Assembly (NCBI GenBank): GCA_025504975.1
Contig: JANUWI010000006.1
Coordinates: 806,001-870,000 of the forward strand
DNA from: Plenodomus lindquistii
Lineage: Eukaryota; Ascomycota; Dothideomycetes; Pleosporales; Leptosphaeriaceae
DNA: 64,000 nt
Reading direction: 5' to 3'
Part shown: positions 22,437-32,552 of the stretch, piece after piece
Layout of the letters: each line of letters begins with the position of its first letter
Position numbering within the stretch: the stretch's first letter is position 1
Notes under the pieces: model-generated
The model's database searches: none
What the model saw: only the letters and a program-made list of their open reading frames with translations
What the model was told of the DNA's origin: nothing
Position numbers and translations under genes: made by a program

Positions 22437-23770
22437 AATAATCAACTCGATGCTGGCTCGCTGCTCCGAGCGGCCTTAGCTTGCCAACAAGCGCCTTCTG
22501 TAATGAATGCGAAAACTCTGCTCAAGGGCTATTCCATCGGGGCAGGCTGCCCGAGCTCTGTTCAGCAGCGCGATGCAGGCAGTGCCAGCAGAGCAGTACA
22601 GCAGTACCTGGTACTGGTCTGGTAGCCTCTTCTAGCGGGCCGTGGCCGTGGACTGAGGGAGCGCTGAGCAGGGCAGGGCGCGGAGTCTCGGGAGTCGTAG
22701 GAGCAGCAGTCGGTGATATGCCCAGCCCCAGCAGCCCCAGCATTTATCAACAGTGCCAGTGCCAGAGCCAGAGCCCGAGCCCGAGCCAGAGCCAGAGCCA
22801 GTGCTACAAACCCTGCGGCGTTTGATAACCAGCGTCATGTCTAGCCAGATAGTCTCCAACTACACAGTACATCATAGGCCAGCGCCCTACCGCTTCCTCG
22901 GTGGTCGCGCGAGGCAGCTGCAGAGCAGACGCCCTCAGCCGGCTTTCACCATTCACCGCTACTCGACGTCTCTCACCAGGCGCTCGTCCGACTCCCAGCT
23001 CAACCGCGCTGTCACGGTGGAAGCGCATGCCCTGTGCCAAGACTGCACGCACGCTGACGTCTATCCCCACTGCCGCTGGTTTGACAAACACATCACTGGG
23101 CCGGCCGCGCTCAACCAGGCCGTAGAGCGACCCTTGGATCTCGAAGACGTGCCGGGTGCCCACCAATCGCCGCATCCACAGGGCACAGGCCCGTGGTAAG
23201 TGGGCCGCGAACCCTTCACATCTGCCCACCGTACCCACGCCAACAAAGACAGCCGCAGAGCAGCGCTGCAGCAGGTTTCACGCCAGGCGTTTGAAGAAAA
23301 GCCGCAGTGGGCCACCCACATCCACTCGTCGGAACACTTTTGTGGAGCGCTGCATGCTTTGGACATGTACTGTATTCGACAATTGATGGCGCAGATAGCG
23401 CGGGCGAGATGGGTACAGTCAGGTCAGGGTCCCAGTCGCCAGATTGGGGCACTCACACGCAACACCGCAACCTGCACGGAAATAGACTGTGGAGAATGCA
23501 TTCAACAAGTGACCGTCATCATCAGCACGATAGTCTACTACCGTACATTTACACCTACACTCACATTCACACATGGCGCGACAACGGGTAGCCGTTCCAC
23601 CACGTGCGATTCAATGATGCAATCGCGCTACTGCTTCGCGGCCAGCGAATCGGCCAAAGTTTCGCCGACGCGCCTTCTTTTGTTCCTGACATGAGGACTG
23701 CTGGCTGCATCGCGAATCGGTGCTCGAGCTCAGCCTCCACGCCAACATCCGCACTGCGCACTCACCCACC
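22437..23770. other. Divergent promoter region of sch9 and NC2-beta
   Basis: About 1.33 kb separates the two divergent start codons. It contains the hexanucleotide repeat at 22752-22803. Frames of 144-148 codons are open on both strands at the same place (22.75-23.24 kb), which argues for GC-rich noncoding DNA or a long 5' UTR rather than a gene. Confidence 0.55.
22752..22803. repeat. (GAGCCN)n imperfect hexanucleotide repeat
   Basis: Alternating units of the type AGTGCC, AGAGCC and CGAGCC, about eight copies, in the sch9/NC2-beta intergenic region. Confidence 0.8.
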
Positions 23771-24311
23771 ATGTCCGACCGCGAGTTTGGCGGCAACGAC
23801 GACCTGTCGCTGCCGAAAGGTATGCGAATCCAGACCCCACACATTCCCTCCTGCCTCCGAGGCTGACCGTGGCGCAGCCACCGTACAGAAGATTGTCCAA
23901 GATATCCTCGCCGGCGAGCCGGGTATGACCTTTGCCAAAGACTCGCGCGACCTCCTCATAGAATGCTGCGTCGAGTTCATCACCCTCATCTCCTCTGAAG
24001 CCAACGAGATTGCCGAAAAGGATGCGAAGAAGACGATAGCGTGCGAACACGTCAAGGCAGCCCTGGAAGAACTCGACTTTGGCGACTACGTCCCTGCAAT
24101 CCTCGACGTCGCGCAGGACTATAAGAAGCAACAACAGGTACCATCAGATGCGCTTCTTGAGCGCAAACCCAGCTAATCTGTGTAGAACCGCGAAAAGAAA
24201 CAGACTAAGATCGAGCAGAGCGGCCTCAGCAACGAAGAGCTTGAGCGCATGCAAGAAGAGCTTTTCAAGTCAGCGACCACCAAGTTCAACGCGGCCGCAC
24301 CCACAGCATGA
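23771..24311 (+). CDS. ncb2: Negative cofactor 2 beta subunit (Dr1/NC2-beta), histone-fold
   Basis: Exons 23771-23819, 23878-24137 and 24186-24311 encode 144 residues, the usual size. A short acidic start (MSDREFGGNDDLSLPKATVQ) leads into the histone fold: KIVQDILAGEPGMTFAKDSR, ECCVEFITLISSEANEIAEK, and ACEHVKAALEELDFGDYVPA. These are diagnostic of Dr1/NC2-beta. It pairs with NC2-alpha (Bur6) and clamps TBP on promoter DNA, blocking TFIIA/TFIIB in the nucleus. The C-terminal tail with NEELERMQEELF is also typical of the family. Confidence 0.95.
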
Positions 24312-24800
24312 GAACTTGACATGATCAAATTACGTGCAGAATTGTTTTGCGCGCGGCGTTGGGGCGTTCTCGACCGCGTAGGTCTCATATGGCGTTTGGA
24401 ATAGACACGAGATGTATGAAAGGCATGTGGGATGGTTTCACGCCGGGCTCTTCGGCGTTCAAGGTGCAGCACGGCACAGCACGGCACAGCCTTAAGCAAC
24501 CAGTTACGACAACCACGGAAGAACCAATAGTAACATGTGCAATCTTCTACAGTCCGTCCATCTGCCCTCATTCACTGATGTTGTGTAAAACGCGTGTCGG
24601 CCAAGTCTGTGCTTCGCGACCAGTGACGTCGGGCGCAGGGACGCCAAACCCCGCGTGGCCCGGCAAGCAGCCGCATCAACCCACTTACCACTTCTGACTT
24701 GCTACCGCCCATCTCCAGCCCTAACTACCACCACGACCACTGCTCCCTACCCACACACGCTCCGGTCCATACACACGCTCCGGCCCATACACACGCAAAC
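24312..24800. other. Spacer between NC2-beta and DID2
   Basis: About 490 bp holding the NC2-beta 3' end and the DID2 promoter. Just before the DID2 ATG there is a short CACACGCTCCGG-type repeat (about 24,755-24,790). Nothing else seen. Confidence 0.6.
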
Positions 24801-25573
24801 ATGTCGGGTCTCGAGAACGCCCTCTTCAATCTAAAAGTCCGTCTTCACTGACGCTCGTTGCGCTCCCATCTACTGACCTCCCGCCAGTTTACCGCCAAGT
24901 CACTGAACAGGCAGGCCCTCAAGGCCGGCAAGGAGGAACAAGCCGAGAAGACCAAGCTAGAAAAGGTGCGCCTCCACGACTCACAAGCACATCCAAAACC
25001 TAACATGTACATCACAGGCCATGAAGCAAGGCCACAGCGACATCGCCCGCATCTACGCCGGCAACGCCATCCGCAAGCAAAACGAGAAACTCAACCTCCT
25101 CCAACTCGCCTCGCGCGTCGACGCCGTCGCCGGCCGTGTCCAGACCGCCGTCACAATGCGCCAAATCACAGGAAACATGATGAAAGTCAACAGGAGTTTA
25201 GACGTTGCTATGAAGAGCATGAATCCTGAGCGGGTACATACATGCCCCATACCCCCAAAGACCCAACCAAAATGGCATGCTAGGATATCAACTGACAATG
25301 GGAACATAGGTAGCAGCAGTCATGGTCGACTTTGAAAAGCAATTCGAAAACGTGGATTCGGCTACGGAACTCTACCAGGATATTACTTCCTCGGCGACGG
25401 CGGTCGGTACACCGCAGGAAGACGTCGATCGTTTGATGGCGCAGGCAGCAGACAAGGCGGGCGTGGATCTGCAGCAGGATCTCCAGGAGGCTACGCCTGC
25501 CAAGACAAAGGTTGGGCCCACGGAGCAGGAAGAAGAGGCGTTTACGGAGAGATTGCGTGCGCTGAGGAATTAA
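24801..25573 (+). CDS. DID2: ESCRT-III-associated protein Did2/Vps46 (CHMP1)
   Basis: Four exons (24801-24836, 24888-24965, 25018-25233, 25310-25573) give 197 residues, normal for CHMP1. The N-terminal MSGLENALFNLKFTAKSLNR is the basic helix 1, followed by the coiled core KQGHSDIARIYAGNAIRKQN and MRQITGNMMKVNRSLD. The C-terminus ends EEAFTERLRALRN, a MIM1 motif that recruits Vps4. The protein regulates disassembly of ESCRT-III on endosomes during multivesicular body formation. The first donor site is an unusual GTCCGT, so exon 1 (12 codons) may be missed by gene finders. Confidence 0.95.
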
Positions 25574-26692
25574 GGCGTGTGAGTCGTGTTGGGGGTTCTT
25601 TTTTGGGGGTTCGAGGTGTATTAGGAGTTTTGGGCGCAGCTGGGGAAGGGGTTTGTGGATGACTTTGGTTGTGAGAGGAATGCTTCATCATCGCCAAGAA
25701 TCCGTCATACTATCGAGTTACTCTGAATGTCAAGAATGTTCGGCATCGTGCAACAAATTCTGCTTCTTTTGCTAAAGGGCGAAGAAGGACCTCCGCTATT
25801 GCTGGATGTTGCGAATGAATGGCACGGTCATACGTATCCATGATGCCTATAGTACTGCAAGCCACACTGTTGTGTTGTCTGGGATCATGTTGTAGCCCTC
25901 CCAATGCATTCTGGGCTTGTGTCATGACGACCTTGATGCAACAACATGGAGCCGAACCGTCGAATTGACCGATCTTACTTGGCCTCTCAAACAAATTGCA
26001 TCAACCACTCAACGCCATACCCCCCCACGCATAATCACCGATGCACGAACCATGATAATCACAATGTCGTTTGTTCACTATGTAGTACATCTATCTACAT
26101 TCCATCCAATAGGCCATACATATATGCCTAGACGTTCTAGAATCCCTACCATCCATCCAATCCATCAACTCTTCATATATCCCATATACTCCATTCATTC
26201 CTCCAATATATACAAAAAAAGGTTATAATAAAAATTGGTGTGTAACGCTCTCAACGAGTTTACGCCGGATGGAAAGAAAAAAACTTTAATCTCCTCCCAT
26301 GACGCGATAATCTTTCGTGAAAAACAGTGGAACGAGAAATAGTAGTAGTAGTTAGAGCGATAAAGGGAAATAAGGTTGACAGAGAAACAGAACAAGACCA
26401 GGCAAGACGCCACGCGGGGCATGCAAAATATGATATATAACTGAGGAAGAAGAAAAAACTAGAGAAAAAAACTTGGACAACTGGGGACTCGTAAGTCGGT
26501 TACACAGTGGTTATGGGAGTAAAACGCCGGTCAGTAAGGGAAAACGCCAGTGAGAGGTATATGCTGAATCAGATAACCCCGCGATGCAATGTTTGAAAAA
26601 TGGAGGAAAACCGCCCGCTTGCTCGTACTAGAAAAAAAGTCCCTGTAAAAAGACGCCGCGCTTCGCTACACTCAAATAGCAAGGATGAATTC
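25574..26692. other. AT-rich convergent 3' region
   Basis: About 1.1 kb between convergent stop codons. It is AT-rich, with runs of A and repeated ATCCATCC/CATATA-like strings around 26.08-26.25 kb. No gene or RNA recognised. Confidence 0.6.
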
Positions 26693-29124
26693 CTAATTAA
26701 ACATCCATTGGCAGTGACACGAATCTGAAGGATCGCCTCGTCGGAGGACATCGCTCATCAGTGCATCGCGCTTGCGATGATCGTATTGTGACGCAGCAAT
26801 ATAGTCTTCGTAGCTGGGATCTTGTTCTTGAAGCCATATCCGCAGCGGACCGTTGTTGCCATTTGATGCTGTAGTGATGACGCCGTTGTCGAGGAGGAGC
26901 ATTTGCTGGCAATATGGTTGTGGTGAGTTGGGGATGCGGCGTTCTTCGATCTTGACGATGCGTGGGTAGGGAGCCATTCGTGGGGGCGCGGCGGGGTCCG
27001 AGGCTGAATTTGAGTCGCCGCGACGCACTGCAGGAACCGCGGGTGTTTGGGTAGCTTTAGTGGATGGATCAAGGGATAGTGACGAGCCACTTGTTGTGGT
27101 TGTTGCTGCTGCTGCTGCTGCGTTGAACGCTGCGGAATTCAGCGAGGTTGGTGTAGGAGTGGGAGAGGATTGGCTGGGTAGGGCGGTGTATGATGCGGCG
27201 GATGAGTTGTCTGTTGAGTAGATGTAACCTTCGATGTAGGTCTCGTTCCAGAAACAATACCATGGACTGTCGCCAGGTCTGACTTGAAACCGCTGCCGAA
27301 AGCCTGATTCATCTTGTCTCTTCGTGAGACCTTGTAAAACGCTCAATTCCTCTTGCCTTAAGATGACTACCTTATCGTAACGCGTCTTGAAATGGAAGGC
27401 TGGACCGTAGGCCTTGTAATCCATATCGACTACGAGGTCCATAGACTCTTGGTCCAGTTCGGGAGTTTGAAGACCATAGAGAATTGCCCCGCCGGGAACC
27501 GCAGAGCCCTGTTTAATAGTAACAGATTGCTCGCAGCCTGGAATTGGCGAGGTGTCGTTGATGGTGAGCACCAGGGGTGCGAAAGTCATCTTACAAGACC
27601 AAGCAGAGTACTGATTGGCTTGTGTCAGACATCCTGGGTTGCTTTCCTGTGGCATTCCTAATGGCAGTGCGAAGGCGCCGGTGGGCAACGGTGCAAGACC
27701 TGAAGGCGTGGGAATAGGAACGGCGTCAAAAAGCGAGCCGTTGGGACCAGTGATTTGTGAATATCTGTAAATGTCAGTCATTGGCGGGGACACGTCGTGA
27801 AGCGGAGCACTTACGGTGGATCTTGGGGCTTATCGCCGTCACCTTCTTCTTTGTCGTTGCCAGACTTCTTCGCAACGACAGTCCCAACCACAGCCCCAAG
27901 AGCAATAGCACAGAGTAATAGTAACACTAGCACTAGCACAAAAACCCCCATGGGGACCTTACCCCACAGCTTCTTCTTGCGCCAATTGGGCTTGGCATCT
28001 GCAGGCTCCGCTTTCTCGGAGAAGCTGTTCTCGGTAGTAAGTAGGGATGCCGAGGACGAGTCAGATGGTTCTGCGGGTATCGTGCGTGCTACGACAGAGG
28101 TTGCAGGGGCTACGTTGCCGGTCTGCGTTTCCGGTCTTTGCGGGGGAAGGCGGGCAGGGGTGACAGTGGGCAGCACGGGTGCTACAGGCGCTACGGGCAA
28201 GGGAGGTGTTGAAAATGAGGACCTGCTCACTGGCGATGAAGGCGATACCGGTGTGCTGAAGGGATCTTCGGTTTCAGCGCTGGCAGCGGGTGTTGGGAAG
28301 ATACGCGACGCGCTCATCTCAGCCGCCATGGAGGCTTTGGTGGGGCCCTCGTCTGGATACCTCGAGTATGGCGGAAGTTGCTCGGTATGTCCGTCTGGCC
28401 CAATGATGTCCTGCTCTTCACCATCAGGTCCCAAGACCCTGTGGTAGCCGTTGCTGAGTCCCGGGAATCCTACTGGCCCCAGAGCGGTCTGCACGGGCGG
28501 GAGTGCTGGCCGCGCTGGTTCTTCGAGAGGCTCTGGAGGCTCGTCCTCGGTCAGACCGCTCTGGGAGTACATGGCATATGGGTGGGTTGGTCGTTGTAAT
28601 GACATTGATCTGGACGGCTGTCGTTCTGTGGAGGTGGTTGCTATGCTCAGAGGGCGGGCCATGGTGTGCTGCGGGTACATGCCGTACGGATGGCTGGGGC
28701 CAGAAGGCATCTCGAAGGGGTTCTCGGAGTTGCTCGTTGTCGCGAAAGAGCCAGCGGAGCTGACCGAGTCGCGGTGGCCCAGCGGCGAGGGGGAACTAGG
28801 GGCGCGGTGGTGTGAAGGCTGGCTGTCTGGCGCTGCCGGGTCGTGCACCTTGGCCACACTGTTGCGCGTCGCCATCCTCCGCAAATCGGTCCCATGGGCG
28901 CCTGGCGGCTTCGAGGTCGACGTCTGGCGCTGCGGTATCGCGTGCCGGTCGTGGTTTTGCCCGTCGTGGTGCCCCCGATCTGGCGTGTCCACCGGCCGGA
29001 AGCCGTCCGAGACCGAGGGCATGAAGTCGTCCTCGTCCGGGTCGACTTCGTAGTCGTCGCCAAAGACATCGGGGTTGTCGGGCTGGCGCGAGGACTCGTC
29101 GTTGTCGCTGTTGCGGCGCTGCAT
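26693..29124 (-). CDS. Single-pass membrane protein with low-complexity tail and Cys-containing ectodomain (DUF7820-like)
   Basis: Exon 1 29124-27815 and exon 2 27764-26693, intron 50 bp, give 793 residues. The first about 400 residues are Ser/Pro-rich and disordered, ending in KKKLWGKVP and a transmembrane helix MGVFVLVLVLLLLCAIALGA. Beyond it lies an ectodomain with conserved aromatic and cysteine residues (GCLTQANQYSAWSCKM, GDSPWYCFWNETYIEGYIYS, PYCQQMLLLDNG) and a C-terminal SDSCHCQW. A Thr/Ala/Ser-rich linker interrupts it. I believe this is the widespread Pezizomycotina family catalogued as DUF7820; no function is known. No signal peptide, so a type II orientation is expected. Confidence 0.8.
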
Positions 29125-30746
29125 GGCGGCGAGTGGTCCTGCGAGCCCCTAAGGCCCTGGGCTCCCTGGGCAAGCCTCCCAGCAGCGGTGCGACGGCGTG
29201 GTTGGGGCGGCGGGGTGCGCAGATGTCGTGCGCGTGCGGCGGCGGAATGCGATGGGCGGCGGGCGAGGGTGGGCGGTGTAATGGCGGATGGCGGGTGGTG
29301 AGTGGTGGTGGTTGATGTGCGTGGTGGATGGAGGCAGGTTTGAGACGCTCCACCCGCGTTAGCGCACATCGAGAACAAGGCTAGGCCCACATGCTGTTAG
29401 AGTCGGCTACGGCTGTCGCTGCCCTTCACACACGCCATCAACTCCCCATCTCCTCCCGGCAGCTCTGAGCATCATCGTGGTGCCCATCACGCTTGCCTCG
29501 TTTGTCAATGCAATCACGTACGTGTTCGCCTCCTATCTCGCCAGCCATTGGCTACAACAGTCAAGCTTTGATCCATGCATCGGCAGATTACATCATTCTC
29601 GAGGCCTTTGTGAAATGACTTTTGTTCTCATACGCAGTCATAAACACCCAAGACCGACGCTCACAATGAGCTGGGGAGTGTGTCAGAACCTATCAGAAAA
29701 ATTCGGATATACAAAGCTAAAGCACTTCAACGCCGTTGTTCACTAGTGCATGTTGACGTCCTAGACTATGGTCTGCTTGAATGCGTGGTGAAGACGCAAT
29801 TATGGGTGTACAGTTCGAGTTGTTGATCTTGCTATGGCAAATGGCAGCAGGTTGTCCCGTCATTGAGTGTGTCGATCTCGAATTGGTGCTTATAGGCGAT
29901 CCCTGATTCTGCGATACTACTGCACTACAATCATTGGTCGTGGTTTTCGCAAGGATGTTGCTATATACCAGTATATCATGAACACGCAGTAGTCTTCGCT
30001 GCGGCATACTCTGAGTACACTCTTAGGCATGAGTTGAGAGCAAACTGGCGAGAATCGGTAAATGATGAAGGCTGTTTTCAATTGGACACGGGTATGTCTT
30101 CTATTTTAGAGTCCGAGTATAAGAACTGCATATCAAGGAATTAGCGTGGCCTTTAAATAGAATCAACGCATACTGGAACTGGCAGGAAAACACAACAGTG
30201 CCCTCCACGGTGCATTGTGGCATGTAAAGATAGGCAAGGAACACAGCAATACATTCCGTGGTGAACTATGATCACACTCAGAAAATAAAGTAGTCTACAG
30301 TCGTACTTTCGCTATCACTGGAATCTACTCTTGAACTTGCAGGTAATGCTCATAAAGTATATGCTAAATATTACGAAGTAGCTCGTATGTATCGAATCCC
30401 CGCTGTAAAGACTTGATTCCTTGCAACGCGAACCACGAAAGTGACAATCACAAATTATGGGATTAGCAGAATGTGCTCGTCTGCAGGAAGAGTATGCTAA
30501 TACCAGGGAATATTGTAGTGATTTTTCGGAGTTCTTAGTGGGTCGTGGGACTAGTGGTACCATGATGGTGCTGAAACGAGCTTATTCGTATGGACTCGTT
30601 ACGCCCCCTGACTGTTCTTGTCTAGCCCGACTGCGCTATTTTTACAGCAATTTGCATCTCTGCTGATCTTCCATCTGTTGTACGTACAATATAATGGTGA
30701 TAATCTCGAACTTTGCCATCTCAGCTCAATAAGCTGTAGAGCTTCA
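29125..30746. other. Gene-free AT-rich spacer at left edge of the accessory island
   Basis: No coding signal. It contains the promoter of the 26693-29124 gene at its left end and then turns AT-rich. Short frames only. Confidence 0.6.
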
Positions 30747-30800
30747 GGGGGTGTGGCTCAGTGGTAGAGCGTCCGCTTTGCATAGACAGGCTTCGAAAAC
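30747..30800 (+). pseudogene. Broken tRNA-Ala(UGC)-like gene, 5' half
   Basis: Positions 30747-30783 match a tRNA 5' half: acceptor GGGGGTG, D-arm GCTC/GAGC with loop AGTGGTA (a good box A), anticodon arm 5' side TCCGC and loop TTTGCAT with anticodon TGC. The 3' side of the anticodon stem (GCGGA) and the acceptor 3' strand are absent. A remnant T-arm-like CAGGC TTCGAAA ACCTG (one mismatch) follows. It is 34 of 37 identical to the 5' half of the tRNA at 32121. Confidence 0.75.
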
Positions 30801-32120
30801 CTGTTAAAATCGTTATAGAGTTCACTATAAAAATACCATAATGGGCTACATGTTCTAATGGAACTACAAGGATATGTATATTCTACATCTGACTACTTGC
30901 AGGATTGGGGGTTGGTGGGTTAGGCGGGTTGGGCGTTCAAGGTTGGGCGGGTGCTTTGAGGGACGCCGGACGTGCTAACAGCTGTAGCACGGTGCGCCGG
31001 TACAGGTGCGCTATTCTCTCCACACTGCCAAAACTCTGAACACTACCAAATCTGGCGAGGAAATACTAAAGCTCGAGCAACAGCCATTTCTACTAAAACA
31101 CGAGTCACGCAACAGCCGTAGAATAATAATACTCTCAGAAAATTACAAGAAACAATTTTGAAGTACTTTCCTATCGTTTTTTTTTTTCAGTAGAAAGAAT
31201 TCTTCAGTTTCGCGGTGGTGCTTTTGGTTTGCGGGAGAATATCATACCCGTGTGTGTGAGTGCTACCTCGGCGGCTGGCAAAACCCCCCGCACTCTCTCT
31301 CATCTACCAAAATTCTCACCAAACCACGGATTTCAGTGCGTACTACAAAACCACGCTCATTGTTGCGCGCCTATGCGTACTGCATTACGCCGGTCTCGCA
31401 TTTCTGAATGCACGCAGTTGTTCTTGTTAAACGTTTTTGAAAATCAAATAAAGTTTCAAGGATTTAGAAAGTTGCACACGTTGGAAGTATAGCTGTCGAT
31501 GCTATCGATCTGTGGTGCCGGAAATCTTGCCAAGCAAGGCAACGGCACAAGCAACTATCACTAGGTCTACGCTATTCAACAGGCAATGCAAGTGTCAATC
31601 GAAGCATAGATAGTACATACAACGGGCATCCAATGCTACAATGCATTCATTCGCCCGTCATTTGCGCATCGTCGCTTGTCCGTCCACCTTTTCGTCGCGT
31701 CGTGTGTGTGTCTGCGAATGTTGGAGCTATGTGCCTTAGGCTCAAGATTTCTGAGGGGAACTTCAACTACATCTACAACAGCTTCAACAGAGCGCTTGTT
31801 TCTTACTAGAATACTATAGATTTGTATCACTCGCTTCTAAAACCCCACAAGAGTATAGCTGTGAGCTTTGAAGCGCAAAGGTTTCGTTTTGGTGATGTAG
31901 TGTTAGACTGTGTGTACGGCCGCCGGTCACAACTGTCTTTGATGTTCCTCGGTTCGGTAAGAGCATGTCCCGCTTATGATAGGATCCCACAATGAAGTCT
32001 AACATGGAGATTCGCCGATTAAAACCCAAGCTAGGACAATGTTGAGCTGTGTCCTAGAATAAGTATAGAGTGTGAATAATCTTGCCGCTATTCATCTTCA
32101 TTACACACGCCCGGATGTTC
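30801..32120. other. AT-rich spacer with scattered CCGG sites
   Basis: No gene. It holds at least five CCGG sites (about 30964, 31001, 31391, 31519, 31921), three of them RCCGGY. It may therefore include the left terminal part of the recombinase element or remains of one. Confidence 0.5.
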
Positions 32121-32202
32121 GGGGATGTAGCTCAGTGGTAGAGCGCCCGCTTTGCATGACATGTCTTGCGGGAGGCCCAGATTTCGACTATCTGCTTCTC
32201 CA
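32121..32202 (+). tRNA. tRNA-Ala(UGC)-like gene with 10-nt intron
   Basis: Reads as a cloverleaf: acceptor GGGGATG / CTTCTCC plus discriminator A; D-arm GCTC AGTGGTA GAGC; anticodon stem CCCGC/GCGGG enclosing TT-TGC-A; an extra 10 nt after position 37, the canonical intron site; variable AGGCC; T-arm CAGAT TTCGACT ATCTG; then TTTT at 32208-32211. Odd points: the T6-T67 mismatch, a G3-T70 wobble, and a T53-A61 pair in place of the near-universal G53-C61, so it may be a decaying copy or a divergent functional one. Box A is good; box B is weakened at G53. Confidence 0.6.
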
Positions 32203-32552
32203 TTTCATTTTGCCAATTCATTTTTGTTATTACCTATCCAGTCGAAGAACGCGCGTCAAACAATACGAAGAAAGAACGGGCTAATGTGCCACTGGTACAT
32301 TCATCACACGTCTAACATTTTCTTTTGAATCACCATTGATATGGAACCAAGTAGCTACATGGAAGTGCTGATTTGGACACCACGATACAATTCCGAGAAG
32401 ATAGTGCTATCCAACTGTTCAGAATAAACTACCCACTGGCGCACCGAATTCTGGTGGGCCGGCGCATGTCCGGTACAGGTGTATTAGGCAGTAACAACGA
32501 TCGACAACTCCTCGCCATCGATAGCAAAGTTGCCGGTACAGGCACCGATACA
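32203..32552. other. Spacer between tRNA-like gene and SAP-domain gene
   Basis: 350 bp with the 3' region of the SAP-domain gene. The dense RCCGGY tract begins here at about 32458. Confidence 0.6.

Noticed and set aside
22753..23238. Frames of 144-148 codons on both strands in the sch9/NC2-beta spacer
   Set aside because: They overlap each other antisense, lack an ATG where coding would have to begin on the + strand, include a simple repeat, and have no recognisable domain.
28647..29390. Long alternative frames over exon 1 of the 26693-29124 membrane protein
   Set aside because: They are shadows of a GC-rich low-complexity exon; the chosen frame contains the membrane helix and joins correctly through the intron.
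30747..30800. Functional tRNA-Ala
   Set aside because: The 3' strand of the anticodon stem and the acceptor 3' strand are absent, so it cannot fold or be processed.
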